64,000 nucleotides of DNA from Albimonas marina (GTDB lineage: Bacteria > Pseudomonadota > Alphaproteobacteria > Rhodobacterales > Rhodobacteraceae): the NCBI RefSeq assembly GCF_029223255.1, contig NZ_JARHUC010000004.1:372001-436000 (forward strand), in the 5' to 3' direction. This document shows, one piece after another, positions 34,073 through 44,919 of the stretch. The first letter of the stretch is position 1; each line of letters begins with the position of its first letter. A program made the position numbers and the translations under genes. The notes under the pieces are model-generated. The model was not told the origin of the DNA. It made no database searches and saw nothing but the letters and a program-made list of their open reading frames with translations.

Positions 34073-34876
34073 TCAGCGGTTGAAGCCGGAGCGGTGGGCC
34101 CAGCCGGTCATGCGCTTCTCGAGCCAGGCCATGACCGCGTACATCACGATGCCCTCGATGGCCAGCGCGATGAGGCAGGCGAAGACCAGCGGCACCTCGA
34201 AATTCGCCTGCGCGGTCAGCATCATGTGGCCCACGCCGGCGTTGGCCGCCACCGTCTCGGACATCACCGAGCCGATGAAGGCCAGCGTGATCGCCACCTT
34301 CAGCGAGCCGAAGAAATAGGGCAGCGAGCGCGGGATCCCGACCTTGGTCATGATGTCGAGCTTCTTGGCGCCCAGCGCGCGCAGCACGTCCTCCATCTCC
34401 GGCTCGATGGTGGCGAGGCCGGTGGCGACGTTCACCACGATGGGGAAGAACGAGATCAGGAAGGCCGTCAGCACGGCGGGCAGCCAGCCGGTGCCGAACC
34501 ACAGCACCAGGATCGGGACGACGGCGACCTTGGGGATCGAGTTGAAGCCGATCATCAGCGGATAGAGGCCCGCGTAGATCCGCCGGTCCCAGCCGATGAA
34601 CAGCCCCAGCGCCAGGCCGAAGACAATGGCGAGCAGGAACCCCGCCACGGTGGTCCACAGCGTCTGCAGCGAGTTCTCGGCCAGCCCGCCCGCGAATTCG
34701 TAAGCCGCGTAGGCGACCGAGCTGGGGGCGGGGAGGATGTAGTAGGGCACGCCCAGCACCCGGACCGCGATCTCCCAGACCACGAACAGGCCGATGGTGC
34801 AGACCCAGGGGGCGAGGCGCACCCAGGGGTCGGACTTGTAGGCGGCGACGACCGCCTCTTCGCTCGCCTCGCTCAC
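34073..34876 (-). CDS. ABC importer permease (SsuC/TauC/ThiX type)
   Basis: 267 residues with about six helices. The EAA loop contains GAKKLDIMTKVGIPRSLPYFFGSLKV, the coupling region for the ATPase, and the family start GLFVVWEIAVRVLGVPYYILPAPSSVAYA is typical of nitrate/sulfonate/thiamine-precursor permeases. It partners the ATPase (34873-35661, overlapping by ATGA) and the NMT1-type binding protein. It is the last gene of the three-gene operon. Confidence 0.93.
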   Translation of the reverse strand: MSEASEEAVVAAYKSDPWVRLAPWVCTIGLFVVWEIAVRVLGVPYYILPAPSSVAYAAYEFAGGLAENSLQTLWTTVAGFLLAIVFGLALGLFIGWDRRIYAGLYPLMIGFNSIPKVAVVPILVLWFGTGWLPAVLTAFLISFFPIVVNVATGLATIEPEMEDVLRALGAKKLDIMTKVGIPRSLPYFFGSLKVAITLAFIGSVMSETVAANAGVGHMMLTAQANFEVPLVFACLIALAIEGIVMYAVMAWLEKRMTGWAHRSGFNR

Positions 34877-35661
34877 TGGCGCGCCTCCGCGATCAGGCCG
34901 CGCAGCTCGTGCACGATGTCGGTGAACTCCCGCTCATAGGTCACGTCCAGCGGGCGGGGGCGGGGCAGGGGCACGTCACGGACCTTGATGACCCGGCCCG
35001 GGCGGGCGGAGAGCACGAAGATCCGGTCGGCGAGGAACACCGCCTCGCGCAGGTCGTGGGTCACCAGGATGGTGGTGAAGTTCTTCTGGGCGTGGAGGTC
35101 GCGCATCACGCACCACAGCTCCTCGCGGGTGAAGGCGTCGAGCGCGCCGAAGGGCTCGTCCAGCATCACCAGCTCGGGCTCGTGAATGAGCGCCCGGCAG
35201 AGGCTGGCGCGCTGCTGCATGCCGCCCGAGAGCTGCCAGGGGTACTTGTCGCCGGCGCCCTCGAGGCCGACGGAGGCGAGCAGCGCGTCGGCCTTGGCCT
35301 GGTACTCGGCCTTTTTCGCGCGCATCTGGCGGCGGTGCGGCTGCACCACCTCAAGCGGCAGCAGGACGTTGTCGCGGGTCAGCCGCCAGGGCAGCATCAC
35401 CGGGTTCTGGAAGGCCATGCCGGCGATGGAGACGGGCCCGTTCACCGGCTTCCCCGCCACCGAGACGGTTCCCCGCGTGGGGAAATTCAGCCCGGTGGCG
35501 AGCTTCATCAGGGTGGACTTGCCGCAGCCCGAGGGCCCGACGACGGCGACGAACTCCCCCTTCTCGACCGAGAGGGAGAGGCCGTCCACGGCGAGCGTCC
35601 CCTCCGCCCCGCCCTGGGGGGCGTAGCGAAGGGCGACGTCGGCGATCTCGACGAAGCTCAT
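34873..35661 (-). CDS. ABC importer ATPase (SsuB/TauB/ThiZ type)
   Basis: 262 residues. Walker A GPSGCGKST, Q-loop AFQNPVMLPWRLTRDNV, signature LSGGMQQR, Walker B VMLDEPFGALD and switch histidine TILVTHDLREAVF are all intact. The sequence belongs to the nitrate/sulfonate/bicarbonate class (COG1116). It overlaps the permease by four bases and lies 22 bases after the binding-protein gene. Confidence 0.95.
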   Translation of the reverse strand: MSFVEIADVALRYAPQGGAEGTLAVDGLSLSVEKGEFVAVVGPSGCGKSTLMKLATGLNFPTRGTVSVAGKPVNGPVSIAGMAFQNPVMLPWRLTRDNVLLPLEVVQPHRRQMRAKKAEYQAKADALLASVGLEGAGDKYPWQLSGGMQQRASLCRALIHEPELVMLDEPFGALDAFTREELWCVMRDLHAQKNFTTILVTHDLREAVFLADRIFVLSARPGRVIKVRDVPLPRPRPLDVTYEREFTDIVHELRGLIAEARQ

Positions 35662-35683
35662 CGTCGGAGCCCTGCGCGCCGGG

Positions 35684-36694
35684 TCAGTCCAGCATCCGCT
35701 CCTCGGCGGGGGGCAGGAAGGACGGGTCGAAGATGTCCTCGGCCGCGGGGCGCTTCTGGAAGTCGTAGGTGTCGGCGATCTGGTCCATCGACTTGGTCAG
35801 ACGCTCCATGTCCACGGCGCCGAAGCCATTGGCGCGCACCTCGTCGGTGACGATGTTGTCCTTCAGCGCCATCTCCAGCCGCTCGAGCTCGACCTCCTCG
35901 CGGGCCACGTCGTTGTGGGCGGTGACGAACTTCACGGCCGCGGCGGGGTCGGCGACGGTCTCCTTGAAGCCCTTCACGAGCGCCGCGAGGAAGGCCTTCA
36001 CCGCCTCGGGGTTCTCCTCGGCGAAGGCGGGGTTCACGAGGACCACGTTGCCGTAGAGGTCGAGGCCGTTCTCGGTCATCAGCAGGACGGTGATGTCGTC
36101 GGCCGGCACCCCGTTGGCCTTGAGGTTGATGTAGGACGAGAAGCTGAAGCCGGTGATCGCGTCGACCTTGCCCTGGGCCAGCATCGGCTCGCGCACCGGG
36201 AAGCCCACGTTCTCGATGGTGACCTTCGAGGCGTCGATGTCGTTGGCCTTGGTGAAGGCCTTCCACTGGGCGTAGGCGCCGTCGGGGGCGGGCGCGCCGA
36301 GGATCTTGCCCTCGAGGTCCTTGGGCGTCTCGATCCCCAGGCTCTTGCGGCCGACCACCGCGAAGGGCGGCTGGTTGTAGATCATGAAGATCGCCTTCAC
36401 GGCCAGGTCGGGGTTCTGGTCGCGGAACTTGATCAGCGTGTTGATGTCGGCGGCGCCCATCTGGTAGGTGCCCGCCGCCACGCGCGGGATCGCGTCGAGC
36501 GAGCCCTTGCCGGTGTCCATGGTGACGTCGAGGCCGGCCTCCTCGAAATAGCCCTTGTCCAGCGCCAGCAGGAACGGGGCGGCGGGGCCTTCCCATTTCC
36601 AGTCGTTGGCGAAGGCGATCTTGGTCTGGGCCTGCGCCGCGCCGGCGGCCACGAGGGCGGCGGCGGCGAAGGCGAGCGTGCGGAATCGGATCAT
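35684..36694 (-). CDS. NMT1/THI5-family periplasmic binding protein of an ABC importer
   Basis: 336 residues, with a Sec signal peptide (MIRFRTLAFAAAALVAAGAAQAQ, cleavage after AQA). The mature chain starts TKIAFANDWKWEGPAAPFLLALDKGYFEEAGLDV, the NMT1 fold opening, followed by MGAADINTLIKFRDQNP and the hinge region AQGKVDAITGFSFSSYINLKANG. Family members bind pyrimidine thiamine precursors, riboflavin, taurine or nitrate-like solutes. The ligand cannot be decided here; no TPP riboswitch or thiamine genes are adjacent. GAAAGGGG precedes ATG 36694. It is the first gene of the operon, so the binding protein is made in excess, as usual. Confidence 0.9.
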   Translation of the reverse strand: MIRFRTLAFAAAALVAAGAAQAQTKIAFANDWKWEGPAAPFLLALDKGYFEEAGLDVTMDTGKGSLDAIPRVAAGTYQMGAADINTLIKFRDQNPDLAVKAIFMIYNQPPFAVVGRKSLGIETPKDLEGKILGAPAPDGAYAQWKAFTKANDIDASKVTIENVGFPVREPMLAQGKVDAITGFSFSSYINLKANGVPADDITVLLMTENGLDLYGNVVLVNPAFAEENPEAVKAFLAALVKGFKETVADPAAAVKFVTAHNDVAREEVELERLEMALKDNIVTDEVRANGFGAVDMERLTKSMDQIADTYDFQKRPAAEDIFDPSFLPPAEERMLD

Positions 36695-36992
36695 CGGGGG
36701 CCCCTTTCGCGGTGGTTCTGCCGACAGCGCAGGCATTAGGCACGCAGCCCGGCGCAGCCGCAAGCAGATGAACGGAGGGCGCCCCGTTTTGCAGCGCTCC
36801 ATTCTGTCGCGGTGCGGGAGGAGAACGCGGCAGGCGGGACGCGGCGCGTGCCCGCCGGGGCTGGGACAGGGCGCGGATTCGCCTGCGGTTCGTCTTGCGA
36901 CGGAGGCGCGCATCGGCCGGGATCGGGCCGCAGCCGCGGATCCGGAGGGGAACCGGCGGGGGGCGGCGCCCCCGCCGGGTCCGGTCGGGCGA

Positions 36993-37424
36993 TCAGCCGC
37001 CGAAGCGGTCGCGCAGGCCGCGCAGGCCGGATTCGAAGACGCCGGCGATGATCTCGTCGGCCTTGGGATTGTCGCTGTCGAAGCTCGCCGACCAGTAGAC
37101 CCGGCAACCGGTCGCGCCCGGCTCCTCGCGGTCGAAGCAGGTCAGGGTGGCGAGGTAGTTCTCCACCGGCAGGGGGCTTTCGGCGATCGAGTAGCGCTGC
37201 AGGCGGTCGCCCTGCTCCTCCAGCTTCTCGAGGAAGGCGGCGCCGCCCTTGGCGCGCACGTGGCGGTAGGCCTCGCCTTCGAGCTCGACCTTCTCCGAGC
37301 TCTCGACGCCGGGGTGCCAGAGGTCGAGGCGGAAGAAGTCGCCGATCACCGCCCAGACCTCGGCGGCGGGGACGGGAAGGTCGAGCCAGCGCTCCACCCG
37401 GTCGGTCTTGTGGTGATGCTCCAT
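36993..37424 (-). CDS. SRPBCC (polyketide-cyclase/START-like) family protein
   Basis: 143 residues. The fold is suggested by RVERWLDLPVPAAEVWAVIGDFFRLDLWHPGVESSE at the N-terminus, the central LQRYSIAESPLPVENYLATLTCF and the C-terminal helix ADEIIAGVFESGLRGLRDRF. It belongs to the small-molecule-binding SRPBCC/PYR-like group, where a helix packs over a curved sheet to make a ligand cavity. Function is unknown. It is a single gene with an AT-poor, 300-base gap before the ABC operon. Confidence 0.85.
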   Translation of the reverse strand: MEHHHKTDRVERWLDLPVPAAEVWAVIGDFFRLDLWHPGVESSEKVELEGEAYRHVRAKGGAAFLEKLEEQGDRLQRYSIAESPLPVENYLATLTCFDREEPGATGCRVYWSASFDSDNPKADEIIAGVFESGLRGLRDRFGG

Positions 37425-37684
37425 GGCGCGGCCTCCCCTGGGGTTGTTGGACCTTCGAGGTATGCCGCGGGCGGGCCGGGGGCAAGCCGCGGTCGATCGG
37501 TTTCGCGGGAGACTGGATTCCGCTCCGCGCCCGGACCATGATCGCGGCGCAAGCCCCCCGGCCGCCGCCCCCGGCGCGCGGTCCCCATCTCGCCCCCCGA
37601 GCGCCCGTCGCCCGGGCGCGCCCGCCGGTCGCGGCGGCGCGCCGGGGCCGCGGGCGGTCCGCGGGCCGGCCCAGGAGAACTCCC

Positions 37685-38635
37685 ATGGAGAAACGCAGGC
37701 TCGGCGCCACCGGCCTTTCCATCGCCCCCATCGTGTTCGGCGGCAACGTCTTCGGCTGGACCATCGACGAGGCCGAGAGCTTCCGGGTGCTGGACGCCTT
37801 CGTCGACCACGGCTTCGATGCGATCGACACCGCCGACGTCTACTCGCGCTGGTTCCCCGGCAACGAGGGCGGCGAGTCGGAGACGGTGATCGGCCGCTGG
37901 CTGGCCGCCCGCCCGGGGATGCGGGAGAAGGTGACGATCTTCACCAAGGTCGGCTCGGACATGGGGCAGGGCAAGCGGGACCTGTCGGAGGCCTACATCC
38001 TCAAGGCGGTCGAGGATTCGCTGCGCCGGCTGGGGATCGAGCGGATCGACCTCTATTTCTCGCACTGGCCCGACCCGACCGTGAGCCACGAGGAGACGCT
38101 GGGCGCCTACGCCAAGCTGCTCGAGGCGGGCAAGATCGCCTCCATCGGGGCCTCGAACTACGACGCCGAATTGCTGGGGGCGGCGCTGGCGGCCGCGAAG
38201 GCGCAGGGGCTGCCGGCCTATGCGGCCCTGCAGAACGAGTACAACCTCTACGACCGCGGGGCGTTCGACGCGGAGCTGAAGGCGCTGTGCGCCGAGGCGG
38301 ACGTGGGGCTGGTCACCTATTTCTCGCTGGCCTCGGGGTTCCTGTCGGGCAAGTACCGCTCGGCCGAGGACGCCAAGGGCCGGCCGCGCGGGGCGCGGCT
38401 GGAGAAGTATTTCGACGCGAAGGGCATGAAGGTGCTGGCGGCGCTGGACGAGGTCGCGGGCGCGCAGGGCGCCAAGCCCGCCGAGGTGGCGCTGGCCTGG
38501 CTGATCGCGGCCGAGGGCGTGTGCGCGCCCATCGCCTCGGCCACCTCCGTCGCCCAGGTGGAGAGCTTCGCGCGGGCCGCTTCGATGCGGCTGAGCGACG
38601 AGCAGATGGCGCTGCTGACCGACGCGGGCGCCTGA
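37685..38635 (+). CDS. Aldo/keto reductase
   Basis: 316 residues, with AGGAGA ahead of ATG 37685. The catalytic tetrad is visible: D48 (AIDTADVYSRW), Y53, K88 (FTKVGSD) and H127 (YFSHWPD). GASNYDAELLGAAL and LQNEYNLYDRGAFDAEL match the AKR11/12-like subgroup (YghZ/IolS type). It reduces carbonyl compounds with NADPH; the physiological substrate is unknown. Divergent to the SRPBCC gene and followed by a DUF3574 gene. Confidence 0.93.
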   Translation: MEKRRLGATGLSIAPIVFGGNVFGWTIDEAESFRVLDAFVDHGFDAIDTADVYSRWFPGNEGGESETVIGRWLAARPGMREKVTIFTKVGSDMGQGKRDLSEAYILKAVEDSLRRLGIERIDLYFSHWPDPTVSHEETLGAYAKLLEAGKIASIGASNYDAELLGAALAAAKAQGLPAYAALQNEYNLYDRGAFDAELKALCAEADVGLVTYFSLASGFLSGKYRSAEDAKGRPRGARLEKYFDAKGMKVLAALDEVAGAQGAKPAEVALAWLIAAEGVCAPIASATSVAQVESFARAASMRLSDEQMALLTDAGA

Positions 38636-38789
38636 TGGGCGGTCCGCGAGGCGAAGAGGGGGGAGCCGTGGGCGCCTGACGGCGCCGCCCCCCGGCCGCG
38701 CCTCCCGCCCGCCCTCCCCGGCGCGCCCGGGGGGCGGGCGCGGACCGGCGACGGGGAGCGGCGCGGCCGCTGGAGAGAGGGAGAGGTCG

Positions 38790-39227
38790 ATGATCTTGAT
38801 GCATCGCCTGGCGCTCGCCGCCGGGATCGCCGTGGTTCTGGGAAGCGTCGGGGTGGGGAGCGGGGCCTGGGCGGCTTCGCCCCCGCGCCCCTGCCCGGAG
38901 GGGACGGATCCGATGATGCGGCGCGAGCTGTTCTTCGGAACCGCCCGCCCGGACGCGCCCCCGGTCGACGAGGCGCAGTGGCAGGCCTTCGTGGACGCCG
39001 AGGTCACCCCCCGCTTCCCCGACGGGCTGACGCATTTCCCCGCCGCCGGCCAGTGGCGGGGCGCGGACGGCGCGGTGGTGCGCGAGCGGGCGCATGTGCT
39101 GCTGATCTTCCACGCCCCCTCGCCCGCCGCCGAGGCCGCGCTGGCCGAGATCCGGGCCCTGTGGAAGGACCGCTACGACCAGGAGAGCGTGATGCAGGTC
39201 GACGGAACCGCCTGCGTCGGGTTCTGA
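38790..39227 (+). CDS. Secreted DUF3574 protein
   Basis: 145 residues with an N-terminal signal peptide (cleavage after WAA/A, about 28). The DUF3574 core is visible: RRELFFGTARPD, VDEAQWQAFVDAEVTPRFPDGLTHFPAAGQWRGADG and ERAHVLLIFHAPS. There are two cysteines, one at each end (CPEG and the C-terminal CVGF), which may form a disulfide in the periplasm. Function is unknown for the family. GAGAGGGAGAGG stands before the ATG. Confidence 0.85.
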   Translation: MILMHRLALAAGIAVVLGSVGVGSGAWAASPPRPCPEGTDPMMRRELFFGTARPDAPPVDEAQWQAFVDAEVTPRFPDGLTHFPAAGQWRGADGAVVRERAHVLLIFHAPSPAAEAALAEIRALWKDRYDQESVMQVDGTACVGF

Positions 39228-39411
39228 GGGCTGCGCGCCTGGGGCCGTCGGTCCTCGACCAGGAGCCCTCCGGGCGGCGCCCTCCGCCCCGCGCCCTATG
39301 CGCCGCGTCCCATGCGTTCCGCCCCGTCTTCGCCATGAAGGCGGCGCCGCGCCTCCCCACCCGTCGCGGACAAGGAGCGGGGGCGGGACCCCGGCGATTG
39401 GGAGAGGCGGC

Positions 39412-40053
39412 ATGGTCGATTGGATGCAGGCGGTGATCGAGGCGGCGGGCGCCGCGGGGGTCGCGGCGCTGATGTTTCTCGAGAACCTGTTCCCGCCGAT
39501 CCCGTCCGAGCTGGTGATGCCGCTGTCGGGCTACGTCGCGCATCTCCACGAGGGGGGCGTCGTCTCGCTGCTGTGGATGATCCTCGGGGGGGTGCTCGGC
39601 TCCACCGCCGGGGCGCTGCTGTGGTACTGGATCGGCCTGCGGATCGGCACCGAGAGCCTGCAGCGCTTCGCGCGCCGGCACGGGCGCTGGCTGACGCTGA
39701 CCCCGGGCGACGTGCGCAAGGCCGACGCCTGGTTCGACCGCTGGGGCGGCTGGGCGGTGCTGCTGGGGCGGATGGTTCCCACGGTGCGCACCTTCGTCTC
39801 GGTGCCCGCCGGCGTGTCGGGGATGCGGCTGCGACCGTTCCTGGCGCTGACCGTGGCGGGGACGACGGTCTGGGTCTCGGCGCTGGCCGGGGCGGGCTGG
39901 GCGCTGGGCGCGGAATACGACGCGGTCTCGGCCTGGCTGGACCCGGTGGCGACGGCGGTGCTGGTCGCGATCGCGGCGATCTACCTCTACCGGGTGGCGA
40001 CCTTCCGCCGGACCGTGCGCCGCCAGGACGCGGCCCGCGGCGCCGACGGCTGA
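39412..40053 (+). CDS. DedA-family membrane protein
   Basis: 213 residues with the family's SNARE-associated/VTT domain. The motifs are MFLENLFPPIPSELVMPLSGYVA (E and PxPSE), GSTAGALLWYWIGLRIG and the arginine-bearing GRMVPTVRTFVSVPAGVSGM. Members are inner-membrane proteins thought to flip lipids such as undecaprenyl phosphate or phosphatidylethanolamine. GGGAGAGG lies before ATG 39412. It is the last plus-strand gene before the convergent ftsH. Confidence 0.93.
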   Translation: MVDWMQAVIEAAGAAGVAALMFLENLFPPIPSELVMPLSGYVAHLHEGGVVSLLWMILGGVLGSTAGALLWYWIGLRIGTESLQRFARRHGRWLTLTPGDVRKADAWFDRWGGWAVLLGRMVPTVRTFVSVPAGVSGMRLRPFLALTVAGTTVWVSALAGAGWALGAEYDAVSAWLDPVATAVLVAIAAIYLYRVATFRRTVRRQDAARGADG

Positions 40054-40375
40054 GGCCGCCTTCCCCGCCCGCTGGCGCCGAGCGCGCTTCGTCCCGGTCG
40101 GCGGTCGGCCCGGGCGCCCACGCCCGCCCTGCGCCGCGGGCGGACGGCCGGGCCCGGCGCGCGGGTCGCCGCGGCGCCTCCGACCGGGAGGGCGGGAGCC
40201 GTCTCCGGGTCGTCCGGGTCCGGGCAAGGAGAGGGGCGACGGCGGGTCGCCGAGGCGGAGCCGCCCCGAACGGCGCCCCCGGGCCGAGCCGTCCCGCAAT
40301 TCGTCGCCGCGAAAACCTCCCCCCTGCGAAGCGCAGACCCCATCAGCTGCGTAGACTGCATCCCCCGAAACGCAG

Positions 40376-40400
40376 AACGGCGGCCCCTAGGGCCGCCGTT
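40376..40400 (-). terminator. Terminator between dedA and ftsH
   Basis: A perfect 11-bp stem (40376-40386 with 40390-40400), loop CTA. T residues on both sides are few, so it works in either direction with modest strength. The remaining 40054-40423 has no supported gene; small repeats of CTGCG/CGCAG occur at 40326-40375. Confidence 0.6.
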
Positions 40401-40423
40401 CGCTCGTCTCGGGAGGGTCTCGC

Positions 40424-42343
<1,920 letters not shown>

Positions 42344-42381
42344 GGTTGATCTCCGATTCGGTGCGCGGGGACTGACCCCTC

Positions 42382-42409
42382 ACATAGGTATCACACGGCG
42401 ACGGTCAAC
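42382..42409 (-). promoter_or_regulatory. Sigma32 (RpoH)-like promoter of ftsH
   Basis: On the minus strand GTTGACC, 14 bases, CCTATGT, close to the heat-shock consensus CTTGAAA-N13-15-CCCATNT. ftsH is a known RpoH-regulated gene. It can also be read as a sigma70 TTGACC-N16-TATGTG. Confidence 0.6.
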
Positions 42410-42479
42410 GCGCGGCGGCCCGCGCGGTCGGCGTCCACTGGGACGGGGCGGCTCGACCGGGTCGCATGAACCTCGGCGT

Positions 42480-44111
42480 TTACCGCAGAATCCTTTCAGA
42501 AAGAAGGTCACGCAGGGTCGCGCGTGCAAGGGGCGCGACGCCTTGACCGGGGCCCTGGCCGGGATCGACGCCCCAGCCCGCCAGCGGCGCCGCCGCCAGC
42601 CGGCCGCCGACGCGCAGCGCGGGGGCCGCGGCGCGGGCGTGACGCGGGGCGCGGGCCCAGGCGGGGGAGGGGGTCCAGGCGCCCGAGCGCTCCTCCGCCG
42701 CGAGCAGGGCGAGGCCGGTGGCCCCCAGCGGTCCCAGCACCGCGCGTTCGGCGGCGCGGGCGACGTCGGGGTCGCTCCCTTCCAGCCGCCAGCGCCCGTC
42801 CCAGGCCTCGCCGAGCGGCGCCGTGGGCGCGGGCAGGGCGGCAGGTTCGCGGTGGAGCACGATCTCCGCCCCCTCGCCCGGCGCATCGGCGAGGATCACG
42901 CAGCCGCCCAGGGTGCGGGGGGCGAGCGGGTCGGGGGAGAGGAGGGCGCCCTCGATCTCGGCCAGCGCCCGGGCGCGGGGGGCGTGGGCGGCGCCGGCCA
43001 GCGCGCGGAACAGCTCGGCCAGCACCCGGCGGCGCAGGGCGCGGGGGGCCTCGGCCAGGGCGGCGCGGGGCAGGCGGAGTTCGCCGGCGCCGCCGATCTC
43101 CAGCCGGCCGCGCAGGAAATCGGCGGCGAGATCGCGCAACGCGTCGCTGTCCTCGGCCAGGCGCCCGGCGGTGGCGGCGATGCCCTCGGCGGTCACCCCC
43201 ACGGGGCGCAGGGCGGCGAGCGCGCGGCGGGCCTTCACCCGGTCGCGGGCGGGGTCCTCGTTGGAGGGGTCCTCGATCCAGCCCTGGCCGGCATGGCGCA
43301 GCAGGGCGCGGAGGTCCTCCCGGCGCAGGTCGAGCGCGGGGCGCAGCCAGCGGGCGCCGGCGCGGTGCGAGACCTCGCGCATCGCGCTGAGCCCGTCGAG
43401 GCCGGAGCCGCGGGCGAGGCGCATCAGCAGCGTCTCCGCCTGGTCGTCGAGCGTGTGGGCGAGCGCCACCGCCTCCAGCCCCCGCTCCGCCGCCCAGCCG
43501 GCGATCAGCCCGGCGCGGGCGTCGCGGGCGGCCTCGGCGAGGTTGCCGCTCTCGGGCCTGTCGGTCCAGCGCAGGGTGGCGTGGGGCACGCCCAGGCGGG
43601 CGCAGAGATGGGCGGTCCAGGCGGCCTCGACGCCGGCTTCGGCGCGCAGGCCATGGTCGACGGTGACCGCCTCGATCCGCAGAGGGCGGCGGGCGGAGAG
43701 CTCCACCGCCGCGAGCAGCAACGCCAGGCTGTCGCCGCCGCCGGAGACGGCGAGGCCCAGCGTCGGCGGGGCGAGCGCGTCGAGGCGCGAGATCAGGGCC
43801 GCGCGGACCTGCGCGGCGATCTCGGCGTCGCCGGGCTCCGGCGGGGGGGAGACGAGGTCGATGGGCAGGCGCGGCGGCGGGGCCGCGGCGGCGGGCTCGG
43901 CGAGGGTGGAGAGCGCCTCGGGCGACGGTTGGGAACCGCCGGGCCGAGAAGCGGTCGCCTCGGCGCCGACGGTCAGTCCCGACGCGGCGAGCGCCGTCGC
44001 ATCGGCGTCTGCCCGCAGGCCGGGGGACCCGGCGGGGGCGGCCGTCTCGTCGGATGAGAGGGGGGCGGGCCCGGGGTCCGGGCCCGCGCCGGGGTCGGCG
44101 CGTCCGCTCAC
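42480..44111 (-). CDS. tilS: tRNA(Ile)-lysidine synthetase
   Basis: 543 residues. TilS adds lysine to C34 of the AUA-reading tRNA(Ile) using ATP, and is essential. The PP-loop SGGGDS is at 123-128, followed by VDHGLRAEAG, ESGNLAEAARDARAGLI, ALAHTLDDQAETLLMRL and RLARGSGLDGL, all family hallmarks. The first ~95 residues are an Ala/Pro-rich, low-complexity extension absent from most TilS proteins. No other ATG precedes the catalytic domain, and the start lies only 4 bases after cpoB's stop, so the extension appears real. Confidence 0.95.
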   Translation of the reverse strand: MSGRADPGAGPDPGPAPLSSDETAAPAGSPGLRADADATALAASGLTVGAEATASRPGGSQPSPEALSTLAEPAAAAPPPRLPIDLVSPPPEPGDAEIAAQVRAALISRLDALAPPTLGLAVSGGGDSLALLLAAVELSARRPLRIEAVTVDHGLRAEAGVEAAWTAHLCARLGVPHATLRWTDRPESGNLAEAARDARAGLIAGWAAERGLEAVALAHTLDDQAETLLMRLARGSGLDGLSAMREVSHRAGARWLRPALDLRREDLRALLRHAGQGWIEDPSNEDPARDRVKARRALAALRPVGVTAEGIAATAGRLAEDSDALRDLAADFLRGRLEIGGAGELRLPRAALAEAPRALRRRVLAELFRALAGAAHAPRARALAEIEGALLSPDPLAPRTLGGCVILADAPGEGAEIVLHREPAALPAPTAPLGEAWDGRWRLEGSDPDVARAAERAVLGPLGATGLALLAAEERSGAWTPSPAWARAPRHARAAAPALRVGGRLAAAPLAGWGVDPGQGPGQGVAPLARATLRDLLSERILR

Positions 44112-44115
44112 CGGC

Positions 44116-44919
44116 TCACTTGCAGCCGAGGCGGCCGCGCTCGGCCTCGGCCGTCGAGACGGCGCCCGAGCCGGGATAGCGCGCGCCGACCTCGGCCAGC
44201 GTCATGCAGGCCTCGTTGACCTGGTTCAGCCGGCCCAGCGCGACGCCCAGGTAGGCGAGGCTGTCGGGCGCCGAGCGGGCCTGCGGATAGGCGGTGACGT
44301 TGGTCAGGAAGGTCTGCGCGGCCTCCCGCGTCTGGCCGAGCTCGAGCTGGGCGCGGCCCAGCTTGTGCTCCGCCTCCGGGGTCAGCGGCCCGTCGGGATA
44401 CTGCGCCAGGAACTGCAGCAGCCGCGCCCGGGCGCCCGCGTAGTCGCCCGAGGCGAGCGCCTGCTCGGCGTCGTCGAGGGCCACCTGCTCGGACACCGCC
44501 ACCGCGCCGCCGCCCGAGGAGGAGGGACGCGGACCGGCCTGGCCCAGCGGCGTGGGATCGCCGACCAGCGAGGGGTCGCCCCCCTCGATCGTGGTCACCC
44601 GCCAGTCGAGGTCGTTGATCCGCTGTCCGCCGTCGGCGGCGAGCTGGTTGAGCTTGTGCTCCAGCTCCTGGATGCGGCCGTTGAGGCGGCGCACCTCGTC
44701 CTCCAGCGCCTGCACCTGGGCGGCGACGGCGCCGCCCTGCTGGGCCTGGACGGAGACGGGAAGCAGAGCGGCGGGGGCGGCGAGAACCGCCCCCGCGAGG
44801 ATCGGCCCGGCCAGAGCCGGGCGCAGCAGGCGCGCGAGGGCCGTGGCCCCGCGCGTCCCGCCCGTGAGGGCGCGCCGCCGGCGCGCCCCCCGGGCGCCGT
44901 CGCGACCGCGCCCCGTCAT
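44116..44919 (-). CDS. cpoB: Tol-Pal system coordinator CpoB (YbgF)
   Basis: 267 residues from ATG 44919, which overlaps the pal stop (TGATG). A long Arg-rich N-region leads to a hydrophobic signal segment ending VSVQAQQ, then a trimerising coiled coil (AQVQALEDEVRRLNGRIQELEHKLNQL) and a TPR region (DAEQALASGDYAGARARLLQFLAQYPDGPLTPEAEHKLG, with further repeats). The periplasmic protein couples outer-membrane constriction by Tol-Pal to septal peptidoglycan synthesis. It is the standard last gene of the tol-pal operon. Confidence 0.93.
   Translation of the reverse strand: MTGRGRDGARGARRRRALTGGTRGATALARLLRPALAGPILAGAVLAAPAALLPVSVQAQQGGAVAAQVQALEDEVRRLNGRIQELEHKLNQLAADGGQRINDLDWRVTTIEGGDPSLVGDPTPLGQAGPRPSSSGGGAVAVSEQVALDDAEQALASGDYAGARARLLQFLAQYPDGPLTPEAEHKLGRAQLELGQTREAAQTFLTNVTAYPQARSAPDSLAYLGVALGRLNQVNEACMTLAEVGARYPGSGAVSTAEAERGRLGCK

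Noticed and set aside
36695-36860. TPP riboswitch ahead of the NMT1-type operon
   Set aside because: The CTGAGA and ACC...TGATC landmark sequences are absent; only a GGGGCGCC word resembles it.
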